Positions 30,976-41,705 of a DNA stretch of 64,000 bases are shown one piece after another (positions within the stretch are counted from its first letter, which is position 1; every line of letters starts with the position of its first letter). The notes beneath the pieces are model-generated. The model was given only the letters and a program-made list of their open reading frames with translations. It had not been told where the DNA came from and ran no database searches. A program made the translations under genes and the position numbers. The stretch lies in contig JAPOXV010000026.1 of assembly GCA_026706935.1 (NCBI GenBank), positions 401,721-465,720 of the forward strand, in the 5' to 3' direction. This stretch comes from Gammaproteobacteria bacterium (GTDB taxonomy: Bacteria; Pseudomonadota; Gammaproteobacteria; Pseudomonadales; Azotimanducaceae).

Positions 30976-31518
30976 ATGGCGGAACTCGCGACACTCGCCA
31001 GACCTTACGCCAATGCAGCGTACGACTTGGCGAAGCAGGGTGACTGTGTTGACGTTTGGTCGTCGGCCTTGGCACTGCTGGTCGAAGCAGGTAAGACGCC
31101 AGAAATAAAGGAACTAATCGGCTCACAGGTCGTCGCCCACGTACAGAAATCACATACGCTGAATGGGTTACTTGGTGAATCGAATGCGCCTGAAGAAGTC
31201 CGACGTTTTGTATCCGTACTCGCGGAGAACCATCGATTGGATCTATTAGAGGACATTGCGACACTGTTTGAAGCCCGCAAGGCCGAAGATAGCAAAATCC
31301 TGGATGTGACGATTACTTCGGCGGTACCGCTGTCTTCGGATCAGCAAGCGATGTTTGAGAAAGCATTGCGCAAGCGTTTCGAACGTGACGTTTCTGTGAC
31401 GACTGAACTCGACCCTAGTCTGATGGGTGGCGCGTTTATTAAGGCCGGTGATGCCGTGGTGGATGGTTCAGTGCGCGGTAAATTGGCAAAAATGCAAGAG
31501 GCGCTGACTCGCGCCTAG
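30976..31518 (+). CDS. atpH: F0F1 ATP synthase subunit delta
   Basis: A 180-residue stator protein that links the b dimer to the top of F1. The N-terminal helical domain starts MAELATLARPYANAAYDLA. The C-terminal block is ELDPSLMGGAFIKAGDAVVDGSVRGKLAKM, the family signature. It is tightly placed between atpF and atpA. Confidence 0.97.
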   Translation: MAELATLARPYANAAYDLAKQGDCVDVWSSALALLVEAGKTPEIKELIGSQVVAHVQKSHTLNGLLGESNAPEEVRRFVSVLAENHRLDLLEDIATLFEARKAEDSKILDVTITSAVPLSSDQQAMFEKALRKRFERDVSVTTELDPSLMGGAFIKAGDAVVDGSVRGKLAKMQEALTRA

Positions 31519-31533
31519 ATAAGAGCGAAATAC

Positions 31534-33087
31534 ATGAACACACTCAATCCTTCAGAAATTAGCGATCTGATCAAGGATCGCATCGCGAACTTGGACATCA
31601 GTTCGCAGCCACAAAATCAAGGAACAATCGTTTCCGTATCGGACGGCATCGTGCGTGTCCACGGATTGGCTGACGCGCAGTACGGTGAAATGATCGAGTT
31701 TCCGGGCGGAGTTTACGGCATGGCCATGAACTTGGAACGGGACTCGGTAGGTGCGGTCGTTCTCGGCGACTACAAGCATCTCTCCGAAGGTATGACCGCA
31801 AGGTGTACGCAACGCATTGTTGAAGTCCCGACGGGTCCGGAGCTATTAGGTCGAGTCGTCGACGCGCTCGGAAATCCCATTGACGGGAAAGGTCCGATCG
31901 AAGCGACGTCCTCCTCTCCTGTGGAGAAGGTCGCGCCAGGCGTGATCGCGAGGCAGAGTGTGGATCAACCGGTCCAGACCGGCGTGAAATGTATCGACTC
32001 AATGATCCCAATCGGTCGTGGTCAGCGGGAGCTGATCATCGGTGACCGACAGATCGGTAAAACGGCACTTGCAGTCGATACGGTGATTAACCAGAAAGGT
32101 ACCGGGATCAAGTGTGTATACGTCGCGATCGGGCAAAAGATGTCGACGATCGCCAACATCGTACGCACGTTTGAAGAGCACGGTGCGATGGAGCACACGG
32201 TCGTCGTCGCCGCCGCCGCAGCAGACCCTGCCCCAATGCTCTATATCTCACCTTACTCTGGTTGCGCGATAGGCGAGTACTTCCGTGACCGTGGCGAAGA
32301 TGCGCTGATCATCTATGACGACTTAACCAAACAAGCGTGGGCTTACCGCCAGGTTTCGTTGCTTCTGCGACGACCTCCTGGACGTGAGGCGTATCCCGGC
32401 GACATTTTCTATCTACATTCTCGACTACTTGAACGAGCTGCCAAGGTAAACCCCGATTACGTCGAACAATTCACGAACGGCGAAGTTAAAGGACAATCCG
32501 GATCGCTAACGGCATTGCCGATCATCGAAACGCAAGCGGGCGACGTATCTGCGTTCGTGCCAACCAACGTCATTTCGATTACCGACGGACAGATCTTCCT
32601 AGAGACCGACCGTTTTAACGCCGGAATTCGTCCCGCGATGAGTCCTGGTATTTCGGTATCTCGAGTTGGTGGTGCGGCGCAAGTGCCATTTATGAAGAAG
32701 ATCTCCGGCGGTATCAAGCTGGCATTAGCGCAGTATCGTGAACTAGCCGCCTTCTCGCAGTTTGCATCCGACCTCGATGAAGCGACGCGTACCCAGTTGG
32801 AGCACGGGCAAAGGGTCGAAGAACTGATGAAGCAACCGCAGTTTTCACCTATGACCGTGTCGGAAATGGGCGTCTCTCTATTTGCTGCGAACGAGGGATA
32901 TCTCAACGGCGTACCCGTAAACCGAGTGCTGGATTTTGAGCGGGACTTACTCGACCATATGAATACGAACCATGGTGAGTGGATGCAGCAAATCACGGAG
33001 TCGGGCGAATACTCGGACGAAATTGAAGCCTTTTTGCGTGAAGCGCTTGAGGAATTCGTCAAGACCCATTCGTACGCGGACGAGTAA
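31534..33087 (+). CDS. atpA: F0F1 ATP synthase subunit alpha
   Basis: Non-catalytic nucleotide-binding F1 subunit, 517 residues. The beta-barrel N-terminal domain precedes the P-loop GDRQIGKTA (about 170). The signature [17 protein letters not shown] carries the arginine finger that completes the catalytic site on beta. The length and all blocks are normal. Confidence 0.98.
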   Translation: MNTLNPSEISDLIKDRIANLDISSQPQNQGTIVSVSDGIVRVHGLADAQYGEMIEFPGGVYGMAMNLERDSVGAVVLGDYKHLSEGMTARCTQRIVEVPTGPELLGRVVDALGNPIDGKGPIEATSSSPVEKVAPGVIARQSVDQPVQTGVKCIDSMIPIGRGQRELIIGDRQIGKTALAVDTVINQKGTGIKCVYVAIGQKMSTIANIVRTFEEHGAMEHTVVVAAAAADPAPMLYISPYSGCAIGEYFRDRGEDALIIYDDLTKQAWAYRQVSLLLRRPPGREAYPGDIFYLHSRLLERAAKVNPDYVEQFTNGEVKGQSGSLTALPIIETQAGDVSAFVPTNVISITDGQIFLETDRFNAGIRPAMSPGISVSRVGGAAQVPFMKKISGGIKLALAQYRELAAFSQFASDLDEATRTQLEHGQRVEELMKQPQFSPMTVSEMGVSLFAANEGYLNGVPVNRVLDFERDLLDHMNTNHGEWMQQITESGEYSDEIEAFLREALEEFVKTHSYADE

Positions 33088-33093
33088 CACGCA

Positions 33094-33957
33094 ATGGCTG
33101 GCGGTCGTGAGATCGTAAAGAAGATCGGTAGCGTTCAGAACACGCAGAAGGTAACTAGCGCCATGCAGATGGTGGCGGCTAGCAAGATGCGTCGGACGCA
33201 AGACCGAATGGAAGAGGCACGGCCGTACGCACGTCGGATTCGAAGCGTGATCGGTCACTTGGCCAATGCGTCGGCTGAATATACCCATCGGTACATGGTG
33301 TCGCGAGAAGTCAAGAATATTGGCTACATCGTCATTTCGACGGATAAGGGTCAATGCGGCGGACTGAACTCCAACATGTTCCGTGTACTGATACAAGATA
33401 TCAGATCGTGGGAGCAGAAGGGCGTACCCGCCAGCTTGGCGTTAGTGGGTAACAAGGCGGCGAGTTTCTTTCGCTCTGTGGGCGGAAATGTCGTCGCGGC
33501 AATAAATAACGTCGGTGAAAATCCAGAAGTCGAGAGCCTGATCGGTGGCATTCGCCGAATGCTGGATCTCTTTGAGGAGGAAAGCATCGACCGATTGGAT
33601 CTGGTCTCGAATCAATTCGTCAACAGTATGACGCATCGGCCTCTAATCGAGCAGCTACTGCCATTGGACCCAGATCCAGGAGACACCTACAAGCACATGT
33701 GGGACTATCTGTATGAGCCCGATGCCGAAGAACTGATTGAAGGATTAGTACAGCGATTCCTGGAATCGCAAGTCTACGAAGCGGTAGTGGAAAACACGGC
33801 TTGTGAACAAGCCGCACGCATGATCGCGATGAAGAACGCGACAGATAACGCAGAAGAAATGATCGAGGAACTGACGTTGCTCTACAACAATGCACGTCAG
33901 GCGTCGATTACACAGGAGATCGCTGAAATCGTCGGTGGCGCGGCAGCGTTGGAATAA
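33094..33957 (+). CDS. atpG: F0F1 ATP synthase subunit gamma
   Basis: Central rotor shaft, 287 residues. The N-terminal helix [24 protein letters not shown] and C-terminal helix [26 protein letters not shown] form the coiled coil inside alpha3-beta3. Both are well conserved here. The Rossmann-like middle part ([19 protein letters not shown]) is also typical. Confidence 0.97.
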   Translation: MAGGREIVKKIGSVQNTQKVTSAMQMVAASKMRRTQDRMEEARPYARRIRSVIGHLANASAEYTHRYMVSREVKNIGYIVISTDKGQCGGLNSNMFRVLIQDIRSWEQKGVPASLALVGNKAASFFRSVGGNVVAAINNVGENPEVESLIGGIRRMLDLFEEESIDRLDLVSNQFVNSMTHRPLIEQLLPLDPDPGDTYKHMWDYLYEPDAEELIEGLVQRFLESQVYEAVVENTACEQAARMIAMKNATDNAEEMIEELTLLYNNARQASITQEIAEIVGGAAALE

Positions 33958-33968
33958 CGACGGATTGA

Positions 33969-35378
<1,410 letters not shown>

Positions 35379-35380
35379 AC

Positions 35381-35803
35381 ATGGCGTCGACCATGCGTTG
35401 CGAGATTGTCAGCGCCGAAACGGAGATCTTCTCCGGCGAGGTGACGATGGTGATCGCGACAGGTACCCTAGGGGAACTTGGCATCATGCCAGGCCACACC
35501 CCGTTGTTAACGGGATTGAAGCCTGGACCTGTTCGGCTGCAGATGGAAGATGGCGAAGAAGACGTTTTTTTTGCATCGGGCGGGTTTCTCGAAGTGCAAC
35601 CAAATGTTGTCACGATCTTGGCGGACACAGCGGAGCATGCAGACAACATCGACGATGCGGCGGCAGCCGAAGCGATTGAAGCCGCCGAACGTGCTATGTC
35701 TGAAGCCGCGGCCGATATGGACTATTCTCGTGCAACAGCTATGCTTGCGGACGCAACCGCGCGGCAACGTACTATCGAGGAATTAAAGAAACGGCGTCGG
35801 TAA
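35381..35803 (+). CDS. atpC: F0F1 ATP synthase subunit epsilon
   Basis: A 140-residue rotor foot and inhibitor subunit. The N-terminal beta-sandwich contains the family blocks ETEIFSGEVTMVIATGTLGELGIMPGHTPLLTGLKPG and ASGGFLEVQPNVVTILADTAE. A C-terminal helical hairpin follows (EAIEAAERAM and ATARQRTIEELKKRRR). It is the last gene of the atp operon. glmU, often next in Gammaproteobacteria, is not here. Confidence 0.96.
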   Translation: MASTMRCEIVSAETEIFSGEVTMVIATGTLGELGIMPGHTPLLTGLKPGPVRLQMEDGEEDVFFASGGFLEVQPNVVTILADTAEHADNIDDAAAAEAIEAAERAMSEAAADMDYSRATAMLADATARQRTIEELKKRRR

Positions 35804-35839
35804 GCGCACAATCGTTCGAATCTAGGTAAAGAGGAAGAG

Positions 35840-36160
35840 ATGTTCCAGGAATTAAGACAGTACAAGATTCGCGAAGGCAAGATGGATGCCTGGGTTGAAT
35901 TCATGGAATCCGTGATCATTCCATTTCAGGTATCCAAAGGCATGGTGATCACGGGCAGCTATCGCGGAGAAAGTGACGACACCCTCTATGTTTGGACTAG
36001 ACGCTTTGAAAGTGAAGCTGAACGAGAAAGGCTTTACGACGCGGTATACAACTCGGATACTTGGCGTGATGAGATTGCACCGACCGTCGGCGAGTTGATG
36101 GATGGTCCACCAGTCTCAGTACAGCGAATCATTTCGACACCGAGATCGCCAGCTCAATAG
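35840..36160 (+). CDS. NIPSNAP family protein
   Basis: A 106-residue protein with the NIPSNAP alpha-beta barrel pattern: ELRQYKIREGKMDAWVEFMES at the start, TLYVWTRRFESEAERERLYDAVYNSDTW in the middle, and a terminal basic RIIS. The family is common and mostly of unknown function; members are often small dimeric ferredoxin-like barrels. A GAGGAAGAG ribosome-binding site precedes the ATG. It may be read through from the atp operon, since only 36 bases separate them. Confidence 0.85.
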   Translation: MFQELRQYKIREGKMDAWVEFMESVIIPFQVSKGMVITGSYRGESDDTLYVWTRRFESEAERERLYDAVYNSDTWRDEIAPTVGELMDGPPVSVQRIISTPRSPAQ

Positions 36161-36167
36161 GCCTCCT

Positions 36168-36207
36168 GCTTACGTTCTGGAGAACAAGAGTCATACGGAA
36201 CGTAGGC
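36168..36207. repeat. inverted repeat downstream of the atp operon
   Basis: GCTTACGTTC (36168-36177) can pair with GAACGTAGGC (36198-36207) over ten positions, including one G-U pair, around a 20-base loop. It lies just after the NIPSNAP gene. There is no T-run, so it is not a standard terminator. The rest of the 175-base gap to the next gene shows nothing else clear. Confidence 0.4.
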
Positions 36208-36335
36208 GGTTATAGACGATACGGCGCTATGGCCTAGGGAACCACACTAGAGGCACAAGTGAATAGCTGTGATCCTCGGTCGAATTGGGCGAATAATGAC
36301 TGTCCGTAGAAGCTATTCGTGCCCGTAGGTTTGGA

Positions 36336-37622
36336 ATGAAACGGGTCGTTGCGCTATTCAAGGATCGTGCTATACGGTCTTGGGCGCTCTATGACTGGGC
36401 GAATTCCGTTTTCGCGACGACGGTGCTGGCGGGATTCTTTCCCGTTTTCTTTAAGCAATACTGGAGTGCAGAGGCGGATGCGGTAACCAGCACCGCACAA
36501 CTTGGCTTCACAAATTCAATTGCTTCAGCTCTGTTTCTAATCGCAGCACCGATCCTTGGCGCGATCGCTGATGGCGGTGCGACCCGTAAGAAATACCTGG
36601 GAGCTTTCACTTTGCTAGGCGTCGTCGCGACGACCGGTCTTTATTTTGTGGATCAAGGTGAATGGCTTACTGCGGCATGGGTGTTCACGTTCGCCACGGC
36701 GGGTTTCTGGGGTAGCATCATTTTTTACGATGCGCTGATCAGGTCAGTAAGCCCTATTGACCGCTTGGATGAAGTCTCCTCGCTGGGTTACGCACTTGGA
36801 TATCTAGGCGGCGGTGTGCTTTTCGCGATCAATGTCTATATGACGCTTTCACCGCGCACGTTCGGACTTGCAGATGCTTCGGAATCGATTAAGGTGTCGT
36901 TTCTCACCGTAGCGATATGGTGGGTCGTTTTTTCAATCCCACTCTTCCGATTTGTCCGCGAACCGCCTCGCGCTGGTGCCGGCGAATCCGCCGTACTCAA
37001 TGGGTTGCGAGCGTTATTCAACACCTTCAGAGATTTTCGAAGGTATAAAGGCGTTGCCATTTTTCTGTTAGCGTACTTTTTCTATATCGATGGTGTTCAC
37101 ACCATCATTCGAATGGCGGTCGACTATGGGATGGCGCTTGGATTTCCAGCTGAGAGTTTGATCGTTGCTTTATTGATCACGCAATTCGTTGGCTTCCCTG
37201 CCGCCGTAATGTTTGGCATGGCAGCTGCTCGTTTCGGACCCAAGCCAGCGCTATATTTCGGGGTCGCACTGTATGCAGGCGTGACCATCTATGCGTTCTT
37301 CATGTCCAACGTCGTCGAGTTCTATGTGCTTGCTGCCGTGGTGGGCTTGATTCAGGGCGGTGTCCAAGCCGTGTCGCGTTCCCTCTACGCTCGCTTCGTG
37401 CCGACCAACCAAAGTGGGGAGTTCTTCGGATTCTTCAATATGGTGAGTCGCTTCGCGGCAATATTGGGTCCGTCCCTCGTTGCGATCACAGGGTTGTTGA
37501 CTGGCAGTTCACGGTTAGGCTTGCTTTCGATTATCGTGTTGTTCATAGTCGGTCTAGTGCTTTTGAGTTTCGTACGCGAACCTGAGAAAGGCGATTTGGC
37601 GTCGAAACAACTAGCTGTGTGA
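36336..37622 (+). CDS. MFS transporter, UMF1/Atg22-like family
   Basis: A 428-residue inner-membrane protein with about 12 hydrophobic segments. The N-terminal block SWALYDWANSVFATTVLAGFFPVFFKQYWS is diagnostic for the UMF1 family, whose yeast relative Atg22 exports amino acids from the vacuole. Further family blocks are GAIADGGATRKKYL and GGVQAVSRSLYARFVP. The likely substrate is an amino acid or other small organic molecule; direction of transport is not known. The stop overlaps an in-frame GTG of the next gene. Confidence 0.85.
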   Translation: MKRVVALFKDRAIRSWALYDWANSVFATTVLAGFFPVFFKQYWSAEADAVTSTAQLGFTNSIASALFLIAAPILGAIADGGATRKKYLGAFTLLGVVATTGLYFVDQGEWLTAAWVFTFATAGFWGSIIFYDALIRSVSPIDRLDEVSSLGYALGYLGGGVLFAINVYMTLSPRTFGLADASESIKVSFLTVAIWWVVFSIPLFRFVREPPRAGAGESAVLNGLRALFNTFRDFRRYKGVAIFLLAYFFYIDGVHTIIRMAVDYGMALGFPAESLIVALLITQFVGFPAAVMFGMAAARFGPKPALYFGVALYAGVTIYAFFMSNVVEFYVLAAVVGLIQGGVQAVSRSLYARFVPTNQSGEFFGFFNMVSRFAAILGPSLVAITGLLTGSSRLGLLSIIVLFIVGLVLLSFVREPEKGDLASKQLAV

Positions 37623-37756
37623 TTGCTAGAGTCACTCTACAATGCCGTTCGCATCGACCACCAATGTTTAGTCCGAAGAGCAACGTGCGCGCATCGCAAA
37701 AAGCAACGGCCAACACGGAGACGATCACGTTCTATGAGTCGGTGCCGGCACGCGCA

Positions 37757-38530
37757 ATGACACTGTTGCCCGAGCAGGTTCAACGATTCAATCGCGAGGG
37801 ATTCATACGACCTCTCGATGCCTTGTCTGATGAAGAGATCGGACATGCGCGAACTTATTTTGAGTCGCTCTTGGATCGCATGCAAGCGATGCGTGACGGC
37901 CGCAACTCGTACGCACTAGACGGGTATCACTTGCGCTGTCGGGGCATATGGGAAATGGCGCGACATCCAAGGATTTTGGACTATGTCGAAGACCTTCTAG
38001 GTCCAGATTTCGTATGCTGGTCGACGCATTACTTCTGCAAGTTAGGTCGTGACCCAAAACGCGTACCGTGGCACCAGGACGCAACGTATTGGCCAGTACG
38101 ACCCACCATGACGGTAACAGTGTGGCTTGCCATCGATGACGTGGATGGGACAAACTCTCCACTGCGATTCATACCAGGAAGCCATCGGCGAGGCGCAATC
38201 GAATATATAAGAGCAGAAGGCCAAACCGTCCTCTCGCAGGAGGTCGAAGACGCAGAGCGATTCGGAGAACCGGTTGCTAATGTGTTGCAGGCGGGACAGA
38301 TCTCAATCCATACTAGCACGCTGCTGCACGGTTCGGAACCGAATTCGTCGAATCGACGCCGCTGTGGACTCGCGCTTCGGTACATTCCGTCGAGTTGCGG
38401 TTCAGTTCCCGGTGCGGAACGCGTACTCAACATCGGGATTCCGTGCCGAGGGAATCTAGGACGATGGCGTCGCAATGAGCCTCCCATCGGCGATGACCTA
38501 ACACCGCTTCATCGACACTATCGCGACTGA
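37757..38530 (+). CDS. phytanoyl-CoA dioxygenase (PhyH) family protein
   Basis: A non-heme Fe(II)/2-oxoglutarate oxygenase of 257 residues. The metal triad is H106 and D108 in WHQDATYW and distal H191 in LLHGSEPNSS. The 2-oxoglutarate arginine is in the following RRRCGLALRYIP. The start MTLLPEQVQRFNREGFI fits the family exactly. In-frame upstream starts (GTG 37619, ATG 37664) would add up to 46 residues of no family similarity. The substrate could be a fatty acyl-CoA, an amino acid derivative or a small natural product; the sequence does not decide. Confidence 0.85.
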   Translation: MTLLPEQVQRFNREGFIRPLDALSDEEIGHARTYFESLLDRMQAMRDGRNSYALDGYHLRCRGIWEMARHPRILDYVEDLLGPDFVCWSTHYFCKLGRDPKRVPWHQDATYWPVRPTMTVTVWLAIDDVDGTNSPLRFIPGSHRRGAIEYIRAEGQTVLSQEVEDAERFGEPVANVLQAGQISIHTSTLLHGSEPNSSNRRRCGLALRYIPSSCGSVPGAERVLNIGIPCRGNLGRWRRNEPPIGDDLTPLHRHYRD

Positions 38531-38613
38531 TGCATGTACGCTAGTCGCACGTTTTAAGTGGTAGGATTAAGCATGAAGAAAATAGACAAGCTAGTCTCAA
38601 CAGGAGATGCCAA

Positions 38614-39561
38614 ATGACATTGGCGATAACCCCGATCGATGCCACTCTTGGCGCCGTCGTCACCGGCGTGGATCTTGCCAAACTCGACGATTCAACGTGG
38701 GAGAAGATCTACGATGCATTCTTAACGTACGGTTTGTTGGTATTTCCTGGTCAAGACAATCTAGATGACGAGTCCCAAGGTGCTTTCGCGTTACGCTTCG
38801 GCGATATCGAGAAGTTAAACCCGAAGCAATACAGTACCACCGCGCGTTTCAGTAATCAAAAAGCTGACGGCACGTTAGCTCAGGTAGACGATTACCAGTA
38901 TCGCATGCTGAAAGGCAATGAAGGTTGGCATACCGATAGCACTTACATGCCTTTAGCATCGAAAGCCGCGATGTTGATGGCACTGGTAGTAACGCCTGAA
39001 GGTGGCGAAACTGGATTTGCGGATATGCGAGCAGCGTACGATGCGCTCGACGACGCGATGAAGGAGAAGCTAGAAGGATTGTCAGCATACCACTCGTTGT
39101 ACTACTCCCAGTCGAGACTCGGATACACGTTCAAAACTGACAATATGTACGGTTTTCATGACAAGGGTGCGCCGCTTCGTCCTTGCATTAAGACGCATCC
39201 AGAAACGGGTCGTAAATCGCTCTATACCGGACGACACGCCTACGGTGTGACCGGTATGACCCCGGAGGAATCCGAAGCGTTTCTGGATAAGTTGATGGAG
39301 GATGCGTGCCAACCGCCTCGGGTCTACGAGCATAAGTGGCAGGTTAACGACATCGTGGTTTGGGACAATCGCTGCGTCATGCATCGAGCGAGACCATACG
39401 ACCCGAAGTACACGCGTGTTCTCAGAGCGTCACGGATTGCCGGTGAACCAGATTCGGAATTAGCGCCAACATTTGCCGATCCTAGGGCGGATGGTTTCTA
39501 TCCGTCGTCCAGCAATATCTCAAGGCTCTTTGAGGAACAGGCTGCAGCTGAAAGTGTCTAA
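38614..39561 (+). CDS. TauD/TfdA family dioxygenase
   Basis: A 315-residue Fe(II)/2-oxoglutarate oxygenase. The metal ligands are H106 and D108 in GWHTDSTYMP and H257 in VMHRARPYD; the co-substrate arginine is R268 or R271 in TRVLRAS. GAVVTGVDLAKLDD at the start and LLVFPGQD are family-typical. Relatives act on taurine, 2,4-D or carnitine-related compounds; its specificity cannot be called. An AGGAG ribosome-binding site lies just upstream. It directly follows the PhyH gene, so the two oxygenases may act in one pathway. Confidence 0.88.
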   Translation: MTLAITPIDATLGAVVTGVDLAKLDDSTWEKIYDAFLTYGLLVFPGQDNLDDESQGAFALRFGDIEKLNPKQYSTTARFSNQKADGTLAQVDDYQYRMLKGNEGWHTDSTYMPLASKAAMLMALVVTPEGGETGFADMRAAYDALDDAMKEKLEGLSAYHSLYYSQSRLGYTFKTDNMYGFHDKGAPLRPCIKTHPETGRKSLYTGRHAYGVTGMTPEESEAFLDKLMEDACQPPRVYEHKWQVNDIVVWDNRCVMHRARPYDPKYTRVLRASRIAGEPDSELAPTFADPRADGFYPSSSNISRLFEEQAAAESV

Positions 39562-39644
39562 GTTCCGACAGAAGGTGTTCTAGCCATCTGATACATACAG
39601 CCAGGTTAAACACCTTTTCTTTGAATTAAAAAGGAGTCTGGCAC

Positions 39645-40310
39645 GTGGAACAAAACGCATTTGTCCAGTCGGTCAGCAAATCTGCGCCGCGTTTAGCGAT
39701 CTACTTCGCCATCTGCATAGCTGCGGCTTCGACTGTCTTTGGTCAAGAAGCTAAGCTGCTTAACGTTCAACCAGCCATCATCAAAGACGGCGAAGTCAGA
39801 GTATACGGCGTTATCCGCGAATTGCCTGACTACCCGCTTTTTGACGGAACTGTGTTGGCCATACAAATCACAGCATCTGATTCAGATCTAACGACCAAAT
39901 CCCGCCGCGACGCGCAAGGTGCGCCGTGCGCGATCTGTACAACGACGCACTACTTCCTTGTCAGTGAGGAGAACGAGCGACGACCAGAGGTTCTTTACCG
40001 CATGGCGCCCGGTCCAGTCACATATATCCACATTAATAAAAAGGAATATATGCTGGGGAGAGTAGAGTTGAGTTGGGTTGACGAGAAGCCTCTACTCCAG
40101 AAAGTAACACTGCTCCAGACGGGTTTCGCGCCCCCACTGTTCAAGCGCCGCATCAACATTCGCTTTGACGATCCCGTTGAATTCGTTTCCGAGGCAGAGA
40201 AAGTCGCAGATATGGCGATGAGAGACGCCTTTTTCCACCTGAGACCTACCACGTTGCCGAAAGTCTTTCCTCCAGAGGACATTCCAGAGGTCGCCTCAGG
40301 TTTGGAGTGA
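39645..40310 (+). CDS. exported protein of unknown function
   Basis: I do not recognise this 221-residue protein. The N-terminus has a hydrophobic segment ending ASTVFGQEA, a likely signal peptidase I site. The mature part looks beta-rich. It contains a CxxC pair (GAPCAICTTTHYF) that could bind metal or form a disulfide, and SWVDEKPLLQKVTLLQTGF. The start is GTG, placed 8 bases after AAGGAG, which settles the choice. It stands between the TauD gene and the convergent NCS2 permease gene. Confidence 0.6.
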   Translation: MEQNAFVQSVSKSAPRLAIYFAICIAAASTVFGQEAKLLNVQPAIIKDGEVRVYGVIRELPDYPLFDGTVLAIQITASDSDLTTKSRRDAQGAPCAICTTTHYFLVSEENERRPEVLYRMAPGPVTYIHINKKEYMLGRVELSWVDEKPLLQKVTLLQTGFAPPLFKRRINIRFDDPVEFVSEAEKVADMAMRDAFFHLRPTTLPKVFPPEDIPEVASGLE

Positions 40311-40343
40311 AGTCGGCAGTCTGAAATCACAGCTGCGTTTGTC

Positions 40344-41654
40344 TTACAAAAAAACGAACTTCACGACAAAGGCCACGGCAATGACGCCCATCGCGGGGTG
40401 AATAGCCTTGATTTGGCCAGCACAAATCTTGGTAAGCGCGTAAGTAATAAAACCAATACCAATACCAGTCGCAATCGACCCTGAAAAGGGAATCGCAAAT
40501 GCCGTGATTACGGCAGGCATCGCTTCCGTTAAATCGCGCCACTCAATCTCACCGAGTGATTTGGCCATCGTGCAACCAACAAACAAAATCGCTGGTGCTG
40601 TCGCATATGCCGGGATGGAAGTAGCAACGGGCGCAAAGAGCATCGCGAGGAGGAACAGCGCGCCAACTGTGACTGCGGTTAGGCCAGTGCGTCCGCCAAC
40701 GCGTATACCCGCCGCACTTTCGATATAGCTTGTGGTAGTGGAGGTTCCGACGAGAGAGCCGAAGATCGTTGCGCTACTGTCGGCGAGTAAAGCATGTCGC
40801 AGTTTTTTAATGCGGCCTCGGTCGTCTAGCATGTTTGCTTGGTGAAGCACCGCGACAAGCGTCCCGCTGGTATCAAACAAGTCGACGAGTAGAAGTGCGA
40901 ACACGATGACGACTAAACCAATTGCGAGCGCACCGCCGATGTCGAGTTGTAAGAACGTTGGACTGATAGACGGTATGCCGCTGACAATAGCGCCGGGCGC
41001 AGGCGCGAAACCGACCAACCAGCAAACGATCGCAATCGCGAGAATGACCAACGCCAACGAACCCGGTATCTTCTTATCGTCAAGAACCACCATGGCGACG
41101 AAGCCAACTAACACAAGAACCGTGGACCATTGCGTGAAATTGCCGAGTGAGCTGACGTCCAACGGGTTGTCTACCATGATGTTCGCGCTTCTCAGAGCGA
41201 CGAGTATTAGGAACACGCCAATACCTGCTGCAATCGCCATTTTTTGAGACTTCGGGATGCTATTGATGATCATCTCGCGTATCGGTAAGATCGACAAAAT
41301 CAAGAACAGAACGCCCGAGCAGAACACAGCACCCAAGGCAACCTGCCAAGAAAGTCCCATCGTGAGGACTAGTGTGGCTGCGAAATAGGCATTCAAACCC
41401 ATTCCGGGTGCTAATGCGATCGGATAGTTTGCGTACAGTCCCATAACTAGGCAGCCAAAGGCTGCTGCCAAGCACGTCGCAACAAATACAGCATTGTGAT
41501 CCATGCCTGCTTCAACAAGGATGGTGGGATTGACGAATACGATATAGACGAGAGTTAGGAACGTCGTCACTCCAGCGAGTAATTCCGTTTTGAAGTTTGT
41601 TCCGCGACTCTGTAACTCAAAGAATTGATCGAATTTCTCTAACACAGGTTTCAA
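40344..41654 (-). CDS. NCS2 family purine permease (AzgA-like)
   Basis: A 436-residue membrane protein of the AzgA branch of the nucleobase-cation symporter 2 family, which takes up guanine, hypoxanthine or adenine. Typical blocks are RGTNFKTELLAGVTTFLTLVYIVFVNP, APGMGLNAYFAATLV, LLLVDLFDTSGTLVAV, GSLVGTSTTTSYIESAAGI and GGRTGLTAV. The start codon is TTG. The gene diverges from putA; only 51 bases separate the two starts, so their promoters must overlap. Confidence 0.9.
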   Translation of the reverse strand: MKPVLEKFDQFFELQSRGTNFKTELLAGVTTFLTLVYIVFVNPTILVEAGMDHNAVFVATCLAAAFGCLVMGLYANYPIALAPGMGLNAYFAATLVLTMGLSWQVALGAVFCSGVLFLILSILPIREMIINSIPKSQKMAIAAGIGVFLILVALRSANIMVDNPLDVSSLGNFTQWSTVLVLVGFVAMVVLDDKKIPGSLALVILAIAIVCWLVGFAPAPGAIVSGIPSISPTFLQLDIGGALAIGLVVIVFALLLVDLFDTSGTLVAVLHQANMLDDRGRIKKLRHALLADSSATIFGSLVGTSTTTSYIESAAGIRVGGRTGLTAVTVGALFLLAMLFAPVATSIPAYATAPAILFVGCTMAKSLGEIEWRDLTEAMPAVITAFAIPFSGSIATGIGIGFITYALTKICAGQIKAIHPAMGVIAVAFVVKFVFL

Positions 41655-41705
41655 ATTTCGGACTACGCACTCGAAGTAAGCGTCATTGTAAAAACACGTT
41701 GAGTC

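Noticed and set aside
36168-36207. Rho-independent terminator after the atp operon
   Set aside because: The 20-base loop is long and no T-run follows, so it is listed only as an inverted repeat.
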